From Streptococcus oralis (lineage in GTDB: Bacteria > Bacillota > Bacilli > Lactobacillales > Streptococcaceae): a stretch of DNA of 64,000 nt. Of this stretch, positions 37,509 to 46,683 are shown one piece after another. Where the stretch lies: the NCBI RefSeq assembly GCF_001578705.1, contig NZ_KQ969038.1, forward strand, positions 36,036 through 100,035. The letters run 5' to 3'. The position numbers and the translations under genes are program-made. Under the pieces are notes generated by a model. It searched no databases. It was given only the letters and a program-made list of their open reading frames with translations, and was not told the DNA's origin. Numbering within the stretch: position 1 is the stretch's first letter; each line of letters opens with the position of its first letter.

Positions 37509-39764
37509 TTAATCTCCTAAAGTTACTTTCAAATTTTTTATATCCTTGAGAGCGGTATTGGCGCGAACACTCTGTTTTTTGACTGTTTTGCCACTACCCT
37601 CCCATTCGATTTCAATATTCAGCCATTTGGCAAATGTTTGAACATTTTCCTCTGTCCAACCATACATATCTGGCATCTCTTCAACCTTATCAGATAGGAT
37701 CAAGATCTGCTGGTTGGCTTCTAAATTATCTCCTTCAGAAACCGAGAGATCCTTGATTTTAGTTCCTGTTCCGATAACAATTGGTTGCACAAGATTGCGA
37801 CGCAATTCTTCCGCCAAATCCCCTGGGGTAATATCCTTAGTAGCTGGCATGGCATAGCTTGTCGTCTTGCTGATCTGATCTAAGTTTTTGGCAGTTGACT
37901 GAAGATTGAGGGATTCTTTCATTGCAGAAGCTCGCTCAAGAATAGGATTCGCAAATTCTCCCAACTGGATGCCTGAATAGTGCTCCGGTTGTTGAACTGT
38001 TACATAAAGAATGAAATCAGGATTTTCAGCCGGAGTCATGGCAACCACGGAGAAAATGTAGTTGGTTATCCCTGTCAAATAACCGCCATTCTTCTCATCT
38101 GCAATCTGAGCGGTACCTGATTTGAGGGCGACATTCTGTCCTGGAACATTGACCGTCGGTTTACCTGTACTGTGGTTATACATAGTTCCATGTACAGGAT
38201 CTGTCCCAACCATGACCATATGATCTCGAGTGGATGAAGCTGCTTCTTTTGATACAGGGTTTCCGATAACTTCTTTTTGAGACTTACGGACAGACTGGTC
38301 ATTGGGATCATAGAGAGCGCTGATAAATTTCGGTTCTAACATGACTCCGTCATTAGCAATAGCCGTAAAGGCACGAAGCATTTGAGTCTGGGTAACAGAA
38401 ATCCCTTGACCAAAAGCACTCATTCCGATATTGACAATATTGTCAGCTGGTAGTTGTCCTGAGTACTCATCTGTCAAACCAAAGCGAGTCGGCACCCCAA
38501 ACTTAAAGCGGTTAAGATAGTCCAGCCATGTTGCATCCCCCATCTTTTGCTCAAGCAAGGTCATCCCGATATTACTTGAATGGGCAAAACCTTGGGAAAA
38601 GGTCATTGTCCCACCACTGGTCAACCCTTCATTTACGTCCCAGTCTTTGATAGTAGCATCTGCTAGCTTCAACTCACTGCTATTGAAATATTCTCCGCCT
38701 GGGAAGGTGTTATTATCAATAGCAGATGCCAAGGTCATCACCTTCATGGTTGATCCTGGTTCGTAGTTGCTTTGATAGAGGATATCACGCCAGACAAAGT
38801 CTTCTGTAATGCCATCCTTAGTATCCGCATTAAAGGTCGGTCGTTGAGTTGTCGCAAGGATCTCCCCTGTCTTAGCGCTGACCAAGGTAGCCGTCATATA
38901 CTTGCCTTTGACTTTTTCCTGAAAGGCATCCATCTGCGTCTCCATAAAGGATTGCAGAGGGCTGGAGATGGTCGTGTAGACATCTTTTCCATCTACAGTC
39001 TGTTGCGAAGCTTGCTCTGTACCTGGAACGATATTTCCCAGACGATCCTTTTCATAAGTAATAATGCCGTCTGTTCCAGCCAAAATGCTATTTAAAGAAC
39101 TCTCCAAACCAGACGTTCCAATCAATCGTTTGGTACCATCTTCATTTTCATGGAGTTGTGCTAAACCGATAAAGGAAGAAGCAAACTGTCCATTGGGATA
39201 ACTACGGTTAGGGCTAGTGGTAAAGTCAACTCCCTCGACACCAGCGGTTTTGAGGTCATTTTTAATAGCCATCATATTGGCATAGGTAATCCCATTTCCC
39301 TTGGTACCAAAGGATACCTGTTTTAGATTTGGCTGAGAAAGCTGTTCTTTGACATAGGACTCCTCCATATCCAGGTATTTATGGAAAATCTCTGCCACCT
39401 TACTAAACTGCGAATCCTCTACATAGAGAATTTTGCCTGTTGCTGACTTGTAGGTCTTGTCAATCACAGCATAGATGTTATAAGAGGTCGCATCTTCTGC
39501 AATAGGCGTTCCATTTCGATCATAAATGGTTCCCCGTTTTGCAGGAATGGTCCTGGTTGTTTGGTGAACCTTTTTGGCTTCTTGAACCAAGTCCTTACCA
39601 AATTTTTTACCTGTTCCGATGATGACCGCAAAGTTAACCAAAAAGACAGCGAAGAGTATAACAGCCAATAAACTCAGACTTTTCCCTACTCTTCTGCGGT
39701 TTTCTTTTGGAGATTTGCGATTGCGAACGGCATAACGGATGATTTTTTCTTTCCATTGTTTCAT
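37509..39764 (-). CDS. pbpX: penicillin-binding protein 2x
   Basis: This 751-residue class B transpeptidase for septal wall synthesis has a short cytoplasmic tail, one membrane helix (about 30-50), a dimerisation domain, a transpeptidase domain and two C-terminal PASTA domains. Active-site motifs are STMK near 337, SSN near 395 and KSGT near 547. Comparing by eye with susceptible pneumococcal PBP2x as I remember it, the Thr next to the active-site Ser and the residues around KSGTAQ are the susceptible type, with scattered differences elsewhere (e.g. [10 protein letters not shown]). It lies 3 bases after ftsL and next to mraY, as usual. Confidence 0.97.
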   Translation of the reverse strand: MKQWKEKIIRYAVRNRKSPKENRRRVGKSLSLLAVILFAVFLVNFAVIIGTGKKFGKDLVQEAKKVHQTTRTIPAKRGTIYDRNGTPIAEDATSYNIYAVIDKTYKSATGKILYVEDSQFSKVAEIFHKYLDMEESYVKEQLSQPNLKQVSFGTKGNGITYANMMAIKNDLKTAGVEGVDFTTSPNRSYPNGQFASSFIGLAQLHENEDGTKRLIGTSGLESSLNSILAGTDGIITYEKDRLGNIVPGTEQASQQTVDGKDVYTTISSPLQSFMETQMDAFQEKVKGKYMTATLVSAKTGEILATTQRPTFNADTKDGITEDFVWRDILYQSNYEPGSTMKVMTLASAIDNNTFPGGEYFNSSELKLADATIKDWDVNEGLTSGGTMTFSQGFAHSSNIGMTLLEQKMGDATWLDYLNRFKFGVPTRFGLTDEYSGQLPADNIVNIGMSAFGQGISVTQTQMLRAFTAIANDGVMLEPKFISALYDPNDQSVRKSQKEVIGNPVSKEAASSTRDHMVMVGTDPVHGTMYNHSTGKPTVNVPGQNVALKSGTAQIADEKNGGYLTGITNYIFSVVAMTPAENPDFILYVTVQQPEHYSGIQLGEFANPILERASAMKESLNLQSTAKNLDQISKTTSYAMPATKDITPGDLAEELRRNLVQPIVIGTGTKIKDLSVSEGDNLEANQQILILSDKVEEMPDMYGWTEENVQTFAKWLNIEIEWEGSGKTVKKQSVRANTALKDIKNLKVTLGD

Positions 39765-39767
39765 TTT

Positions 39768-40085
39768 CTACTCCGCCACTCGGATATTTTCGTTATTCAG
39801 CTGCAAATCCTTAGAGTTTGCAATTTCTTTCAAACGTTCTGAACGAATCAATTCATTGACCTCTTGCTTAGCATCGTCTAGCTCTGTTTTCTTTTCTTCG
39901 ATTTGAGCATTGACCTTGGTCAATTCATTCTGAACTTGTAATAGCTTGGTCTGCATAAACACAACGCTAATTGCCAGGATAATCATTGTAACTGCAATCG
40001 AAACATAGAAGGCTTTTTCCACACGTGAAAAACCTTTAAATTTCGTTTGCAATAACTGGCTTGTTTTTTCGATTCTTTCTGCCAT
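39768..40085 (-). CDS. ftsL: cell division protein FtsL
   Basis: This 105-residue bitopic protein has a cytoplasmic basic N-terminus, one membrane helix (about 28-48; YVSIAVTMIILAISVVFM) and an extracellular coiled coil (LQVQNELTKVNAQIEEKKTE). With FtsB/DivIC and DivIB it forms the regulatory divisome subcomplex. The sequence diverges quickly in the family; the assignment rests on plan and position between rsmH and pbp2x. Confidence 0.93.
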   Translation of the reverse strand: MAERIEKTSQLLQTKFKGFSRVEKAFYVSIAVTMIILAISVVFMQTKLLQVQNELTKVNAQIEEKKTELDDAKQEVNELIRSERLKEIANSKDLQLNNENIRVAE

Positions 40086-40095
40086 GTTTTTCCTC

Positions 40096-41046
40096 TTACT
40101 TGTGAATTTTTCTGGCCACGCGCAACTTAGCTGAATGCGAACGATTGTTGACTTCTAGCTCTTCGGCACTTGGCAAGATTGGCTTACGGGATACCAATTC
40201 CATCTTGGGCTTAAGATCGTCTGGAATGAAGGGCAAGCCTTTGGGAACTTCCACTGTTGAAGCTTCCTTGAACAATTGCTTAGTCAAGCGGTCTTCCAAG
40301 GAATGGAAGGTAATCACTGATATTCTACCATCCAGAGCCAACATCTCCATAGCCTGCTGGATGGATTCGTCTGCCGCCCCCAGTTCATCATTGACTTCAA
40401 TCCGAATAGCCTGGAAAATCTGCTTGGCAGGATGGCCCTTCTTCTTGAGTTCCTTGGCAGGCTTAGCAGACTTGATAATCTCAGCTAACTCAGTCGTTGT
40501 CTCAATTGGCTTCACTTCACGTGCTTGTTCAATCTTACGCGCGATCTGTTTAGAGAATTTGTCCTCGCCATACTTGAAGAAAATTCGAACCAAGTCATGA
40601 TAGTCATAGTGGTTCACCACTTCATAGGCCGTCAAACTAGCATCTTGATTCATCCGCATATCCAGTGGCGCATCCTTTTTATAAGAAAAACCACGCTCAC
40701 GCTGATCCAGCTGAGGACTGGACACTCCCAAATCATAACAAATTCCATCAATTTCCTGGACACCAGCCTCCTGCAAACGTGCCTGCAAATGACGAAAGTT
40801 ATCCTTGATAAAAGTCACCATCCCCTTTTCGATATAGGGTGCCAACCGTTTTTGCGCATTGTCAATAGCATTCTGATCCTGGTCAAAGGCATAGAGATGG
40901 CCTTTTTCGCTCAATTTACTTAATAAATATTCGCTATGGCCCGCTCCGCCTAAAGTCGCATCAACGTAGATACCGTCAGGTTTTACGTCAAGCATATCAA
41001 TCGTTTCATGAAGCAAGACCGTTACATGATGAAATTCTTTTGTCAT
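40096..41046 (-). CDS. rsmH: 16S rRNA (cytosine-N4)-methyltransferase RsmH
   Basis: This 316-residue SAM-dependent enzyme (MraW) methylates C1402 of 16S rRNA. Motifs include [28 protein letters not shown] (SAM loop, about 28-42), [20 protein letters not shown] and [15 protein letters not shown]. It is the first gene of the rsmH-ftsL-pbp2x-mraY cluster. A TGGTAAAAT extended -10 (41056-41061) lies just upstream. It is divergent from the XRE regulator gene. Confidence 0.97.
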   Translation of the reverse strand: MTKEFHHVTVLLHETIDMLDVKPDGIYVDATLGGAGHSEYLLSKLSEKGHLYAFDQDQNAIDNAQKRLAPYIEKGMVTFIKDNFRHLQARLQEAGVQEIDGICYDLGVSSPQLDQRERGFSYKKDAPLDMRMNQDASLTAYEVVNHYDYHDLVRIFFKYGEDKFSKQIARKIEQAREVKPIETTTELAEIIKSAKPAKELKKKGHPAKQIFQAIRIEVNDELGAADESIQQAMEMLALDGRISVITFHSLEDRLTKQLFKEASTVEVPKGLPFIPDDLKPKMELVSRKPILPSAEELEVNNRSHSAKLRVARKIHK

Positions 41047-41130
41047 ATCTTATCTATTTTACCACAAATCTGACCAGCTTGCACTAGTCAGACAAATAGG
41101 CCAAATGTAAGTAAGATTTCTTTAAGAAAT

Positions 41131-41172
41131 ATGTCAACTATGCTTGACATCTATTCCATAGAAGAATATAAT
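41131..41172 (+). promoter_or_regulatory. promoter and operator of the XRE-membrane protein operon
   Basis: The -35 TTGACA (41144-41149) and -10 TATAAT (41167-41172) are 17 bases apart. A perfect inverted repeat ATGTCAA-N6-TTGACAT (41131-41150) includes the -35, an arrangement that suggests autorepression by the XRE protein. Confidence 0.8.
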
Positions 41173-41212
41173 ATAGTCAAATATATGCGACACAAATTAG
41201 AAAGGAGAACAG

Positions 41213-41407
41213 ATGAATCGTGTCAAAGAATTTCGCAAGGAACTGGGAATGTCCCAGCTCGAACTCGCCAAAGATATCGGCGTCTCGAGACAGACCATCA
41301 ACATGATTGAAAATGACAAGTACAATCCAACCCTGGAACTCTGTCTCAACCTCGCCCGCAGCCTCCAAACTGACCTCAACAGTCTCTTTTGGGAGGACAA
41401 TTTTTAA
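41213..41407 (+). CDS. XRE-family transcriptional regulator
   Basis: This 64-residue protein is almost entirely a Cro/C1-type HTH (MSQLELAKDIGVSRQTINMIENDKYNP). AGAAAGGAG precedes the ATG. It heads an operon of three small membrane-protein genes and probably represses it through the inverted repeat over the -35. Small XRE plus DUF6773-type membrane protein pairs are common in Firmicutes; their role is not known. Confidence 0.9.
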   Translation: MNRVKEFRKELGMSQLELAKDIGVSRQTINMIENDKYNPTLELCLNLARSLQTDLNSLFWEDNF

Positions 41408-41422
41408 AAAAGGAGCAAACAA

Positions 41423-41965
41423 ATGAAGAAAGAAACTCTCACTGAAAAACTCATCAAACACATATACGGTATTTCTGGTCCCCTTGACGAACACAAACGG
41501 CGCGAGGCCGATCGTATCGGGAACCAAGTCTTTATTGTCCTCTTTTATCTGATGACATTTGGCAATCTCATCTCCTTTGTCCTTGCTTATAAATACCCGC
41601 AAATTGTCGCTATCGGCTATCCCCTCGTGGTGTTTGGCATTTCGATGATGGCTGCCCTCTATGTGGTCTCCCAAACCAAGAAAACAGGTATTACAACTAT
41701 TGAACCAGATATGCTGAGTCAAAAAGAAAGCAAACAGCTACATTTTCCCGGTCTAAAAGCGGGTGTGTTCTTTGGCCTATGGATGTTTTTTATAACCCCT
41801 CTTCTCCATATACTTATAGGTGAAGGTCAGGACTATTTTCATTCTCTTCTCACTATAAGAAATGCTTTAACGAGTATTCTCGGTTCTGTTTTCTTCGGAG
41901 CGGTTATACAGATCCTCATCTCCCGTCGCATTGCAAAATCTAAGAAAGACCAAGAAGACGACTAG
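41423..41965 (+). CDS. DUF6773/DUF3278-like membrane protein
   Basis: This 180-residue protein has a soluble N-terminus (EKLIKHIYGISGPLDEHKRREADRIGNQVF) and four hydrophobic segments. It shares the opening KLIKHIYGISGPLDE / RLLRNLFHIQGPFDE pattern with the third gene of the operon, so the two are paralogs. AAAGGAGC precedes the ATG. The function is unknown; co-transcription with an XRE regulator is likely. Confidence 0.78.
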   Translation: MKKETLTEKLIKHIYGISGPLDEHKRREADRIGNQVFIVLFYLMTFGNLISFVLAYKYPQIVAIGYPLVVFGISMMAALYVVSQTKKTGITTIEPDMLSQKESKQLHFPGLKAGVFFGLWMFFITPLLHILIGEGQDYFHSLLTIRNALTSILGSVFFGAVIQILISRRIAKSKKDQEDD

Positions 41966-41975
41966 GAGGTGCCTT

Positions 41976-42317
41976 ATGAAATCACTAGCTAGACTACTAA
42001 TCAGTCATGTTTTTATCAGTATCTTTGTTACCTTTTTCCTATTTTCTGAACATATTGAGCATCCTTTCTTGATTATCTTTCTTTTATTCCTTCCTGTATT
42101 GAACAAAGGACAGAGATTCCAGAAAATCCAATCAAAAAAAATACGTCTTCTAAACGCATCTCTCTGTTTTATCCTCATATCCTTTCCACAACTTTTAACA
42201 AATCCTATGGATTGGAGATACCTGGTATTTCTAACAATCTGTATTATTTTTAGCTTGATTTACTTCTATACTCTCTATCAACTCTTTAAGGAAATCAATC
42301 AAAAACAATGTTTTTAG
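41976..42317 (+). CDS. small hydrophobic membrane protein
   Basis: This 113-residue protein has three to four membrane segments (LISHVFISIFVTFFLFS; FLIIFLLFLPVL; ASLCFILISFPQLL; YLVFLTICIIFSLIYF). I chose the ATG at 41976, which has AGGAGG upstream; the longer frame overlaps the previous gene. It is not recognised as a named family. It lies 10 bases after one DUF6773-like gene and 12 before another. Confidence 0.75.
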   Translation: MKSLARLLISHVFISIFVTFFLFSEHIEHPFLIIFLLFLPVLNKGQRFQKIQSKKIRLLNASLCFILISFPQLLTNPMDWRYLVFLTICIIFSLIYFYTLYQLFKEINQKQCF

Positions 42318-42329
42318 GAGATGACTAGC

Positions 42330-42869
42330 ATGAAAAAAGAAGATTTCACCACTCGCCTACTTCGAAATCTCTTTCATATTCAAGGTCCTTTCGATGAATG
42401 CCGGCAAGAGATAATCTACAAAGCTTGTGCCCGTTCCATGGTCCAAATCGTTTATTCTTCCCTCTTCCTCTTTTTGTTTTATCTGTTATTTGGACGTTTC
42501 ATAGCGGTGGTTCGCTATGCCATGCCCTACGCTTACTCTGGACTCATTTTTTTCATTACCTTAAAAACTCAAAGAGCCGTCAAAGAACTCCATCCAGAAA
42601 AAGATGACAAGTCAGAAATCATCCTCAAAACCTACAGCAAAGGTCAAATCAAATTCCGAAGCTGGATTGTGTTTATCGGTATTCAGATTGGCCTCTTTAC
42701 CTTACTCATCTTTCATAAAATGTTCGTTCAGCAGATGTCCCTTTCAGATTTTGTGAAGTTGCTCATGCAATTCGATAAAAGTGGTCCTTTCCTAATGTAC
42801 GGCCTGATTATCGGTAGCGTTTTCGGAACCATGACCTACGCCTTTTTATCAGAACACGTTAAAAAATAG
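42330..42869 (+). CDS. DUF6773/DUF3278-like membrane protein, second copy
   Basis: This 179-residue paralog of the protein at 41423-41965 has the same N-terminal pattern (TRLLRNLFHIQGPFDECRQE) and four hydrophobic segments. I place the start at the ATG 42330, following AGGAGATGACTAGC. It is the last gene of the XRE operon, ending before a hairpin. Confidence 0.78.
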   Translation: MKKEDFTTRLLRNLFHIQGPFDECRQEIIYKACARSMVQIVYSSLFLFLFYLLFGRFIAVVRYAMPYAYSGLIFFITLKTQRAVKELHPEKDDKSEIILKTYSKGQIKFRSWIVFIGIQIGLFTLLIFHKMFVQQMSLSDFVKLLMQFDKSGPFLMYGLIIGSVFGTMTYAFLSEHVKK

Positions 42870-42905
42870 AGCAAGATTCGCTAATTTCTCATTTTATAGG
42901 CAAAG

Positions 42906-42935
42906 AATCCCACCTAGCTTGTTCTAGGTGGGATT
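42906..42935 (+). terminator. terminator after the XRE operon
   Basis: AATCCCACCTAG and CTAGGTGGGATT form a perfect 12-bp stem with a 6-base loop. It lies between convergent units and probably works in both directions. Confidence 0.8.
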
Positions 42936-42982
42936 TCCACTCCAATTCATAGGATATTTTCCAAAATATCTACTGACCCTTG

Positions 42983-43591
42983 TCACCAATTCTCCCACTG
43001 GGTTTCAACCTTGACATCACCATAGTTGCTTGGAGAATACTTGCTGTCATAGATGGTACACCAGTCTTTCAAGACTTTCTGGTTGACAATTTCGTCGAAG
43101 TCTTTCTCTAATTCTTCTTTGGTTATGTTGTATTTTTTTAAATAGTCTCTTACTTTTTCTTCATCATTAAGATATTGACCTGGTTGCCTTGGCTCTTCAA
43201 AAATCGCAAGCCCTTTTTTGAGCACTTTCTTTTGCATATTATAGTGTGCTGAATACCATAGGGTAATATCCGAATTAATCCTTTTTTCAAAACGTATCGT
43301 CATCCCTTTAATACCTTCTCCAAAATTAAAGCTAATACTTATGTCTTTATAACCTTCAGGATGAGTTTGATACTTCCCTGAAGGGGTGTATGCAAAATAT
43401 TCTCCATCGTTAGGCCAATCGGGTCTGATTTTAAACCCATCTATGTTTCTTAAGATATTATTTGACCGATAGGTTTTCTCCGTCTCCTGATAAATCTCAT
43501 CAAAAATGTTTTTAGGTTGGTGGATAAAAAAGTAGAAACAGGATAATATGATTATCATGAATAAGGCTACTAGGCCTAGGATTTTCTTCAT
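42983..43591 (-). CDS. TipC-like immunity protein, second copy
   Basis: This 202-residue protein has an N-terminal membrane helix (ILGLVALFMIIILSCFYFF) and an extracellular domain. It shares with its neighbour the blocks NIFDEIYQETEKTYR, ILRNIDGF, and the end KDWCTIYDSKYSPSNYGD with QWENW. TipC proteins guard the outer membrane face against TelC-type LXG toxins that attack lipid II. I start it at MKKILGL (43591), 4 bases after the upstream stop. The middle part differs strongly from the first copy, so it may protect against a different toxin variant. Confidence 0.8.
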   Translation of the reverse strand: MKKILGLVALFMIIILSCFYFFIHQPKNIFDEIYQETEKTYRSNNILRNIDGFKIRPDWPNDGEYFAYTPSGKYQTHPEGYKDISISFNFGEGIKGMTIRFEKRINSDITLWYSAHYNMQKKVLKKGLAIFEEPRQPGQYLNDEEKVRDYLKKYNITKEELEKDFDEIVNQKVLKDWCTIYDSKYSPSNYGDVKVETQWENW

Positions 43592-43595
43592 ATTG

Positions 43596-44210
43596 TCACC
43601 AATTCTCCCACTGGGTTTCAATCTTGATATCTCCATAGTTACTTGGCGAGTACTTGCTGTCATATATAGAACACCAATCTTTTAAGACTTTCTGATTGAC
43701 GATTTCGTCGTAGTAAGAATCTAAGTCCTTAGCAGTGATACCGTACTGCTCTAGGTAAGATTTTACTTGGGCCTCGTCTTCGATATAAGTTTCCGTATCT
43801 GCTTTCTTTAATCCTATTTTGACAAATTTTTTTAAAACACGATCCTTACGAGTATATTTATTCCATAAGCGAACTCTAACGTTTGGCCCGATTCGCTTTT
43901 CAAATGAGATTGAACTTAACTGTGTTTTTGTAGCAAAATTAAAACTAATTTCGACTTCAAAATACTCTTCTGGGGTATGGTCTTTATTATAAGTTCCAAA
44001 TGGATAATATTTAGAATACTCTCCATCACTTGGCCAACCTGGACTAATTTCAAAGCCATCTATATGCCTTAAAATATTATTTGTTCGATAGGTTTTCTCA
44101 GTTTCTTGGTAAATCTCATCGAAAATGTTTTTAGGTTGTCTAGTAAAAAAGTAGAAACAGGATAATACAATTAGTACGAAAAACGTTACTAAACCTAATA
44201 TTTTTTTCAT
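43596..44210 (-). CDS. TipC-like immunity protein, first copy
   Basis: This 204-residue membrane-anchored protein (helix about 3-22) lies directly after the LXG toxin gene, where the cognate immunity gene is expected. It shares FDEIYQETEKTYRTNNILRHI and the C-terminal KDWCSIYDSKYSPSNYGD with the following copy. Three consecutive ATGs occur; the last (44210) has AGGAGG at good spacing. The topology, with the domain outside, agrees with a toxin acting on lipid II at the cell surface. Confidence 0.83.
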   Translation of the reverse strand: MKKILGLVTFFVLIVLSCFYFFTRQPKNIFDEIYQETEKTYRTNNILRHIDGFEISPGWPSDGEYSKYYPFGTYNKDHTPEEYFEVEISFNFATKTQLSSISFEKRIGPNVRVRLWNKYTRKDRVLKKFVKIGLKKADTETYIEDEAQVKSYLEQYGITAKDLDSYYDEIVNQKVLKDWCSIYDSKYSPSNYGDIKIETQWENW

Positions 44211-44220
44211 CATCATCCTC

Positions 44221-45858
44221 CTAGTCTGCCACAGCCTCTAAACGATTTAAAAATGTGGACACTTCTGGGTATTTTTCCTCAATATACTCTTTAATAGATG
44301 CCTCACCCTTTTTCAGTATATTTGCAGGCGCTACCCCTGCATAGATTGTACCTTTGACATGTTTCCAATCCTTATTTTTCAAAAATTCTCTTTCTCTAAG
44401 AGTCGAATCCTTTTGAAGGTCAGCATAGTAAGAAGATATGACTTGGTCATAGGATTGCCCCTGTTTCATACGACCGATAAGGTTGACCGAGTCCAAATCC
44501 GCCTTGTAGTCATCTTCCCCGATGCTTGGTTTCATATCGTTTGCATTAAAGGTCGTGTCTCCCTCCCAACCTGATAAGTCCTTAACATGCTCTCTACCAC
44601 CATAAACATCAGATAACTGAACTTGATTAGGATTAAGATGAGTGGCCATAGTGATGGACTGGTGGGTAAAGTCTGCATGGCCCGCTCCATTGTTAGAATA
44701 AGCCTTTAGTTTGCTATCCCAAAATTGGTCAAAGTTACCAGAAGTACCATATACTTTTTCGTATTTAAGCTTGGCATTATTATAATCAATTTCGTTTTCT
44801 TTTATTTTTTCTATATTATCAATTTTCCCCCCGGCCATCTCGTGTTGCAGTCTAAGATTATAATACAGTTCTTTGGCCTTTTCTTCTTTCAACCCCAGTT
44901 CTTGAAAGATTTCAAGAACTGGTTTCAAAGTTCTCAATTTTTGGCCTGTATTCGGATCACTCACAAATTCGTAATAAAAATATTGCCACAATCCACCTGC
45001 CGTTTCGTTCCACTTAAAGTCATCATAGTTGGCCGCACCGACGACTCGCAAAAAGATATAGTCACGGAACTCTTGACTTGAGGTTGGGAACTTCTTGTCT
45101 ATCCCTTGCTTGATGGTCAGGAGCTGCTTGCCTGTCTCAGCATCAAAGCCGTATTCTGCCATCATGGTTTGGACAAAGGCTTTCTCTTGACGACTGAGCT
45201 TCAAATCCTTTGTATCAGCATAGGCAGTCAGGTAGTTGGCCCAAGTCAGGTCAGATGGGACTTTAAAGACCCCTGTCTTTGCATCCCAACTCGTTTCAAT
45301 CTGGGCCAGTCCACGACTCAGTTGCACATTGATACTGTCTAGTTCATCGAACAGTCCTCCTGAATAGCTATCATAAGCTCGCAGGTCTCTCAAGATCGTT
45401 TCATAGACGCGTTTATTGGCATGGTGTCCTCGCATGAGTTCCACATTACTGCGTCTCAATCTTCCTTTTTCTTCACTATCCATGGTCAAGGCAGAAAAGG
45501 ATTGGTTAACTTCATCTAGGTAGGCGATCATTTGCTCTTCCTGACGGATCTTATCAAGCAGATCATCCTCACGCCAACTCTTGCTGTCGACCATCGTTTG
45601 GTAGTCTTCTGGTAGTTTCTTGATGGCTTTAGAGAAGGTTTCTGCATAGAGTTGTCCCCCTTTGCTCAAGGGTAGTAAGACGCTTGCAAAAAAACTTCTA
45701 GCCGAATCATAAGCGTCGCCCTTTAGGCTCTCCGTATCCTCTGAAAACTTTTGGATGGCTAATTGCAAATCTTGATAAGCTTCCACCTGAGATTGGCACA
45801 TGGTCGCTACACTTGAACTTTGTAGTTGTGATTGGTCCAAATACATATCAATGCCCAT
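44221..45858 (-). CDS. LXG polymorphic toxin, TelC-like
   Basis: This 545-residue protein has an N-terminal LXG domain (about 1-200; MGIDMYLDQSQLQSSSVATMC, helical), a linker and a C-terminal toxin domain (about 290-545). The toxin domain resembles TelC of S. intermedius, a calcium-dependent lipid II phosphatase: AGHADFTHQSITMATHL near 395 and an Asp-rich DDYKADLDSVN near 455. LXG proteins leave by the type VIIb (Esx) system. Two small export partners are encoded directly upstream, overlapping, and two immunity genes downstream. No type VII core genes lie in the window. Confidence 0.87.
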   Translation of the reverse strand: MGIDMYLDQSQLQSSSVATMCQSQVEAYQDLQLAIQKFSEDTESLKGDAYDSARSFFASVLLPLSKGGQLYAETFSKAIKKLPEDYQTMVDSKSWREDDLLDKIRQEEQMIAYLDEVNQSFSALTMDSEEKGRLRRSNVELMRGHHANKRVYETILRDLRAYDSYSGGLFDELDSINVQLSRGLAQIETSWDAKTGVFKVPSDLTWANYLTAYADTKDLKLSRQEKAFVQTMMAEYGFDAETGKQLLTIKQGIDKKFPTSSQEFRDYIFLRVVGAANYDDFKWNETAGGLWQYFYYEFVSDPNTGQKLRTLKPVLEIFQELGLKEEKAKELYYNLRLQHEMAGGKIDNIEKIKENEIDYNNAKLKYEKVYGTSGNFDQFWDSKLKAYSNNGAGHADFTHQSITMATHLNPNQVQLSDVYGGREHVKDLSGWEGDTTFNANDMKPSIGEDDYKADLDSVNLIGRMKQGQSYDQVISSYYADLQKDSTLREREFLKNKDWKHVKGTIYAGVAPANILKKGEASIKEYIEEKYPEVSTFLNRLEAVAD

Positions 45859-46207
45859 GTCGCGTCTCCTCCTCTCTTTCTAGTTCCTTGCGTCTTTCAT
45901 AGTAAACCGCATCCAAGTCTCCCTCTAACCGGAATTTTTCTTTTTTCAAATCATCCATGTGGTAAGCGAGGTCCTCAAAGATTTGGTTTTTGAGTTGGTT
46001 TCTTTGCAGGAGCGTTTCTTCCAACTGTCCTGCGTATCGGCTCTGATAGGCCGCCTCCCACAAATCACTTTGATAACGGTGGCTAGCTCTATCATATCCT
46101 TCAAAGGTTTCTATCAGTTCTTTGGTGCGGTATTTCTCTTTTCCATTGTCTTCTAGCTGGTACAAGAGTTCTCGCTCTCTTTTCTTCAACTCATCTAACT
46201 TGCTCAT
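45848..46207 (-). CDS. LXG-associated targeting protein (DUF3958/Lap2 type)
   Basis: This 119-residue, almost wholly helical and highly charged protein begins MSKLDELKKRERELLYQLED. In known LXG operons a DUF3958 protein and a WXG100-like DUF3130 protein act together as targeting factors that bind the LXG helices for type VIIb export. The position between the DUF3130-like gene and the LXG toxin, with overlaps of 4 and 11 bases, fits. Sequence alone would be weak evidence. Confidence 0.8.
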   Translation of the reverse strand: MSKLDELKKRERELLYQLEDNGKEKYRTKELIETFEGYDRASHRYQSDLWEAAYQSRYAGQLEETLLQRNQLKNQIFEDLAYHMDDLKKEKFRLEGDLDAVYYERRKELEREEETRHGH

Positions 46208-46482
46208 GTATGACTCCTAAAACCATTAGCCGCAGCCGCATCTAGCGCTTCAAAATCACTCGCTACAGAGTGAAGTCGTTCGGAAGTTAGGGTGACAGCT
46301 ACCGAAATCTTACTAGCTAGATTTTGATCCTTTGTCAGACATTGATGGGCCTTGTTATTCCCTTGAAGGGTCGTTAAGTCATCCTGACTAGCCGCAGCGA
46401 TCGCTGTTAACGATTGACAAGCATTTTTAAGCTGAGTCGCATATGTTTGCGCAAGATTTAGATCACTTTTTACTGTTGACAT
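46204..46482 (-). CDS. LXG-associated WXG100-like protein (DUF3130/TIGR04197, Lap1 type)
   Basis: This 92-residue helical hairpin protein (MSTVKSDLNLAQTYATQLKNACQSL) is of the TIGR04197 type and is the first gene of the LXG operon. I chose the ATG at 46482 because AAAAGGA lies upstream; the frame to 46524 runs into the promoter region. It overlaps the next gene by ATGA. It is thought to be co-secreted with, or to chaperone, the LXG toxin. Confidence 0.82.
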   Translation of the reverse strand: MSTVKSDLNLAQTYATQLKNACQSLTAIAAASQDDLTTLQGNNKAHQCLTKDQNLASKISVAVTLTSERLHSVASDFEALDAAAANGFRSHT

Positions 46483-46545
46483 GACTGTTCTATCCTTTTC
46501 TCGAATCCCTAGTGATAGGTACACTCCATTTAGCTATATAGGCCT

Positions 46546-46551
46546 ATTATA
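46546..46551 (-). promoter_or_regulatory. extended -10 of the LXG operon promoter
   Basis: The minus-strand TGGTATAAT is an extended -10 box about 64 bases before the first gene. A convincing -35 was not found. Confidence 0.6.
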
Positions 46552-46683
46552 CCATGTTTCATAAAAGGATCATCATTTTATCCCGATTTATGTACAATTG
46601 TGTATTTTTTCAACAACTTCTCTCATCCGACTCGACGAAAAAAGTAAAAACTATTACAATGTAGAAAAAGAAAAGAGGCCCTC

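Noticed and set aside
41177-41722. 181-codon minus-strand frame opposite the XRE operon
   Set aside because: It overlaps the well-supported XRE and membrane-protein genes on the other strand and has no family features.
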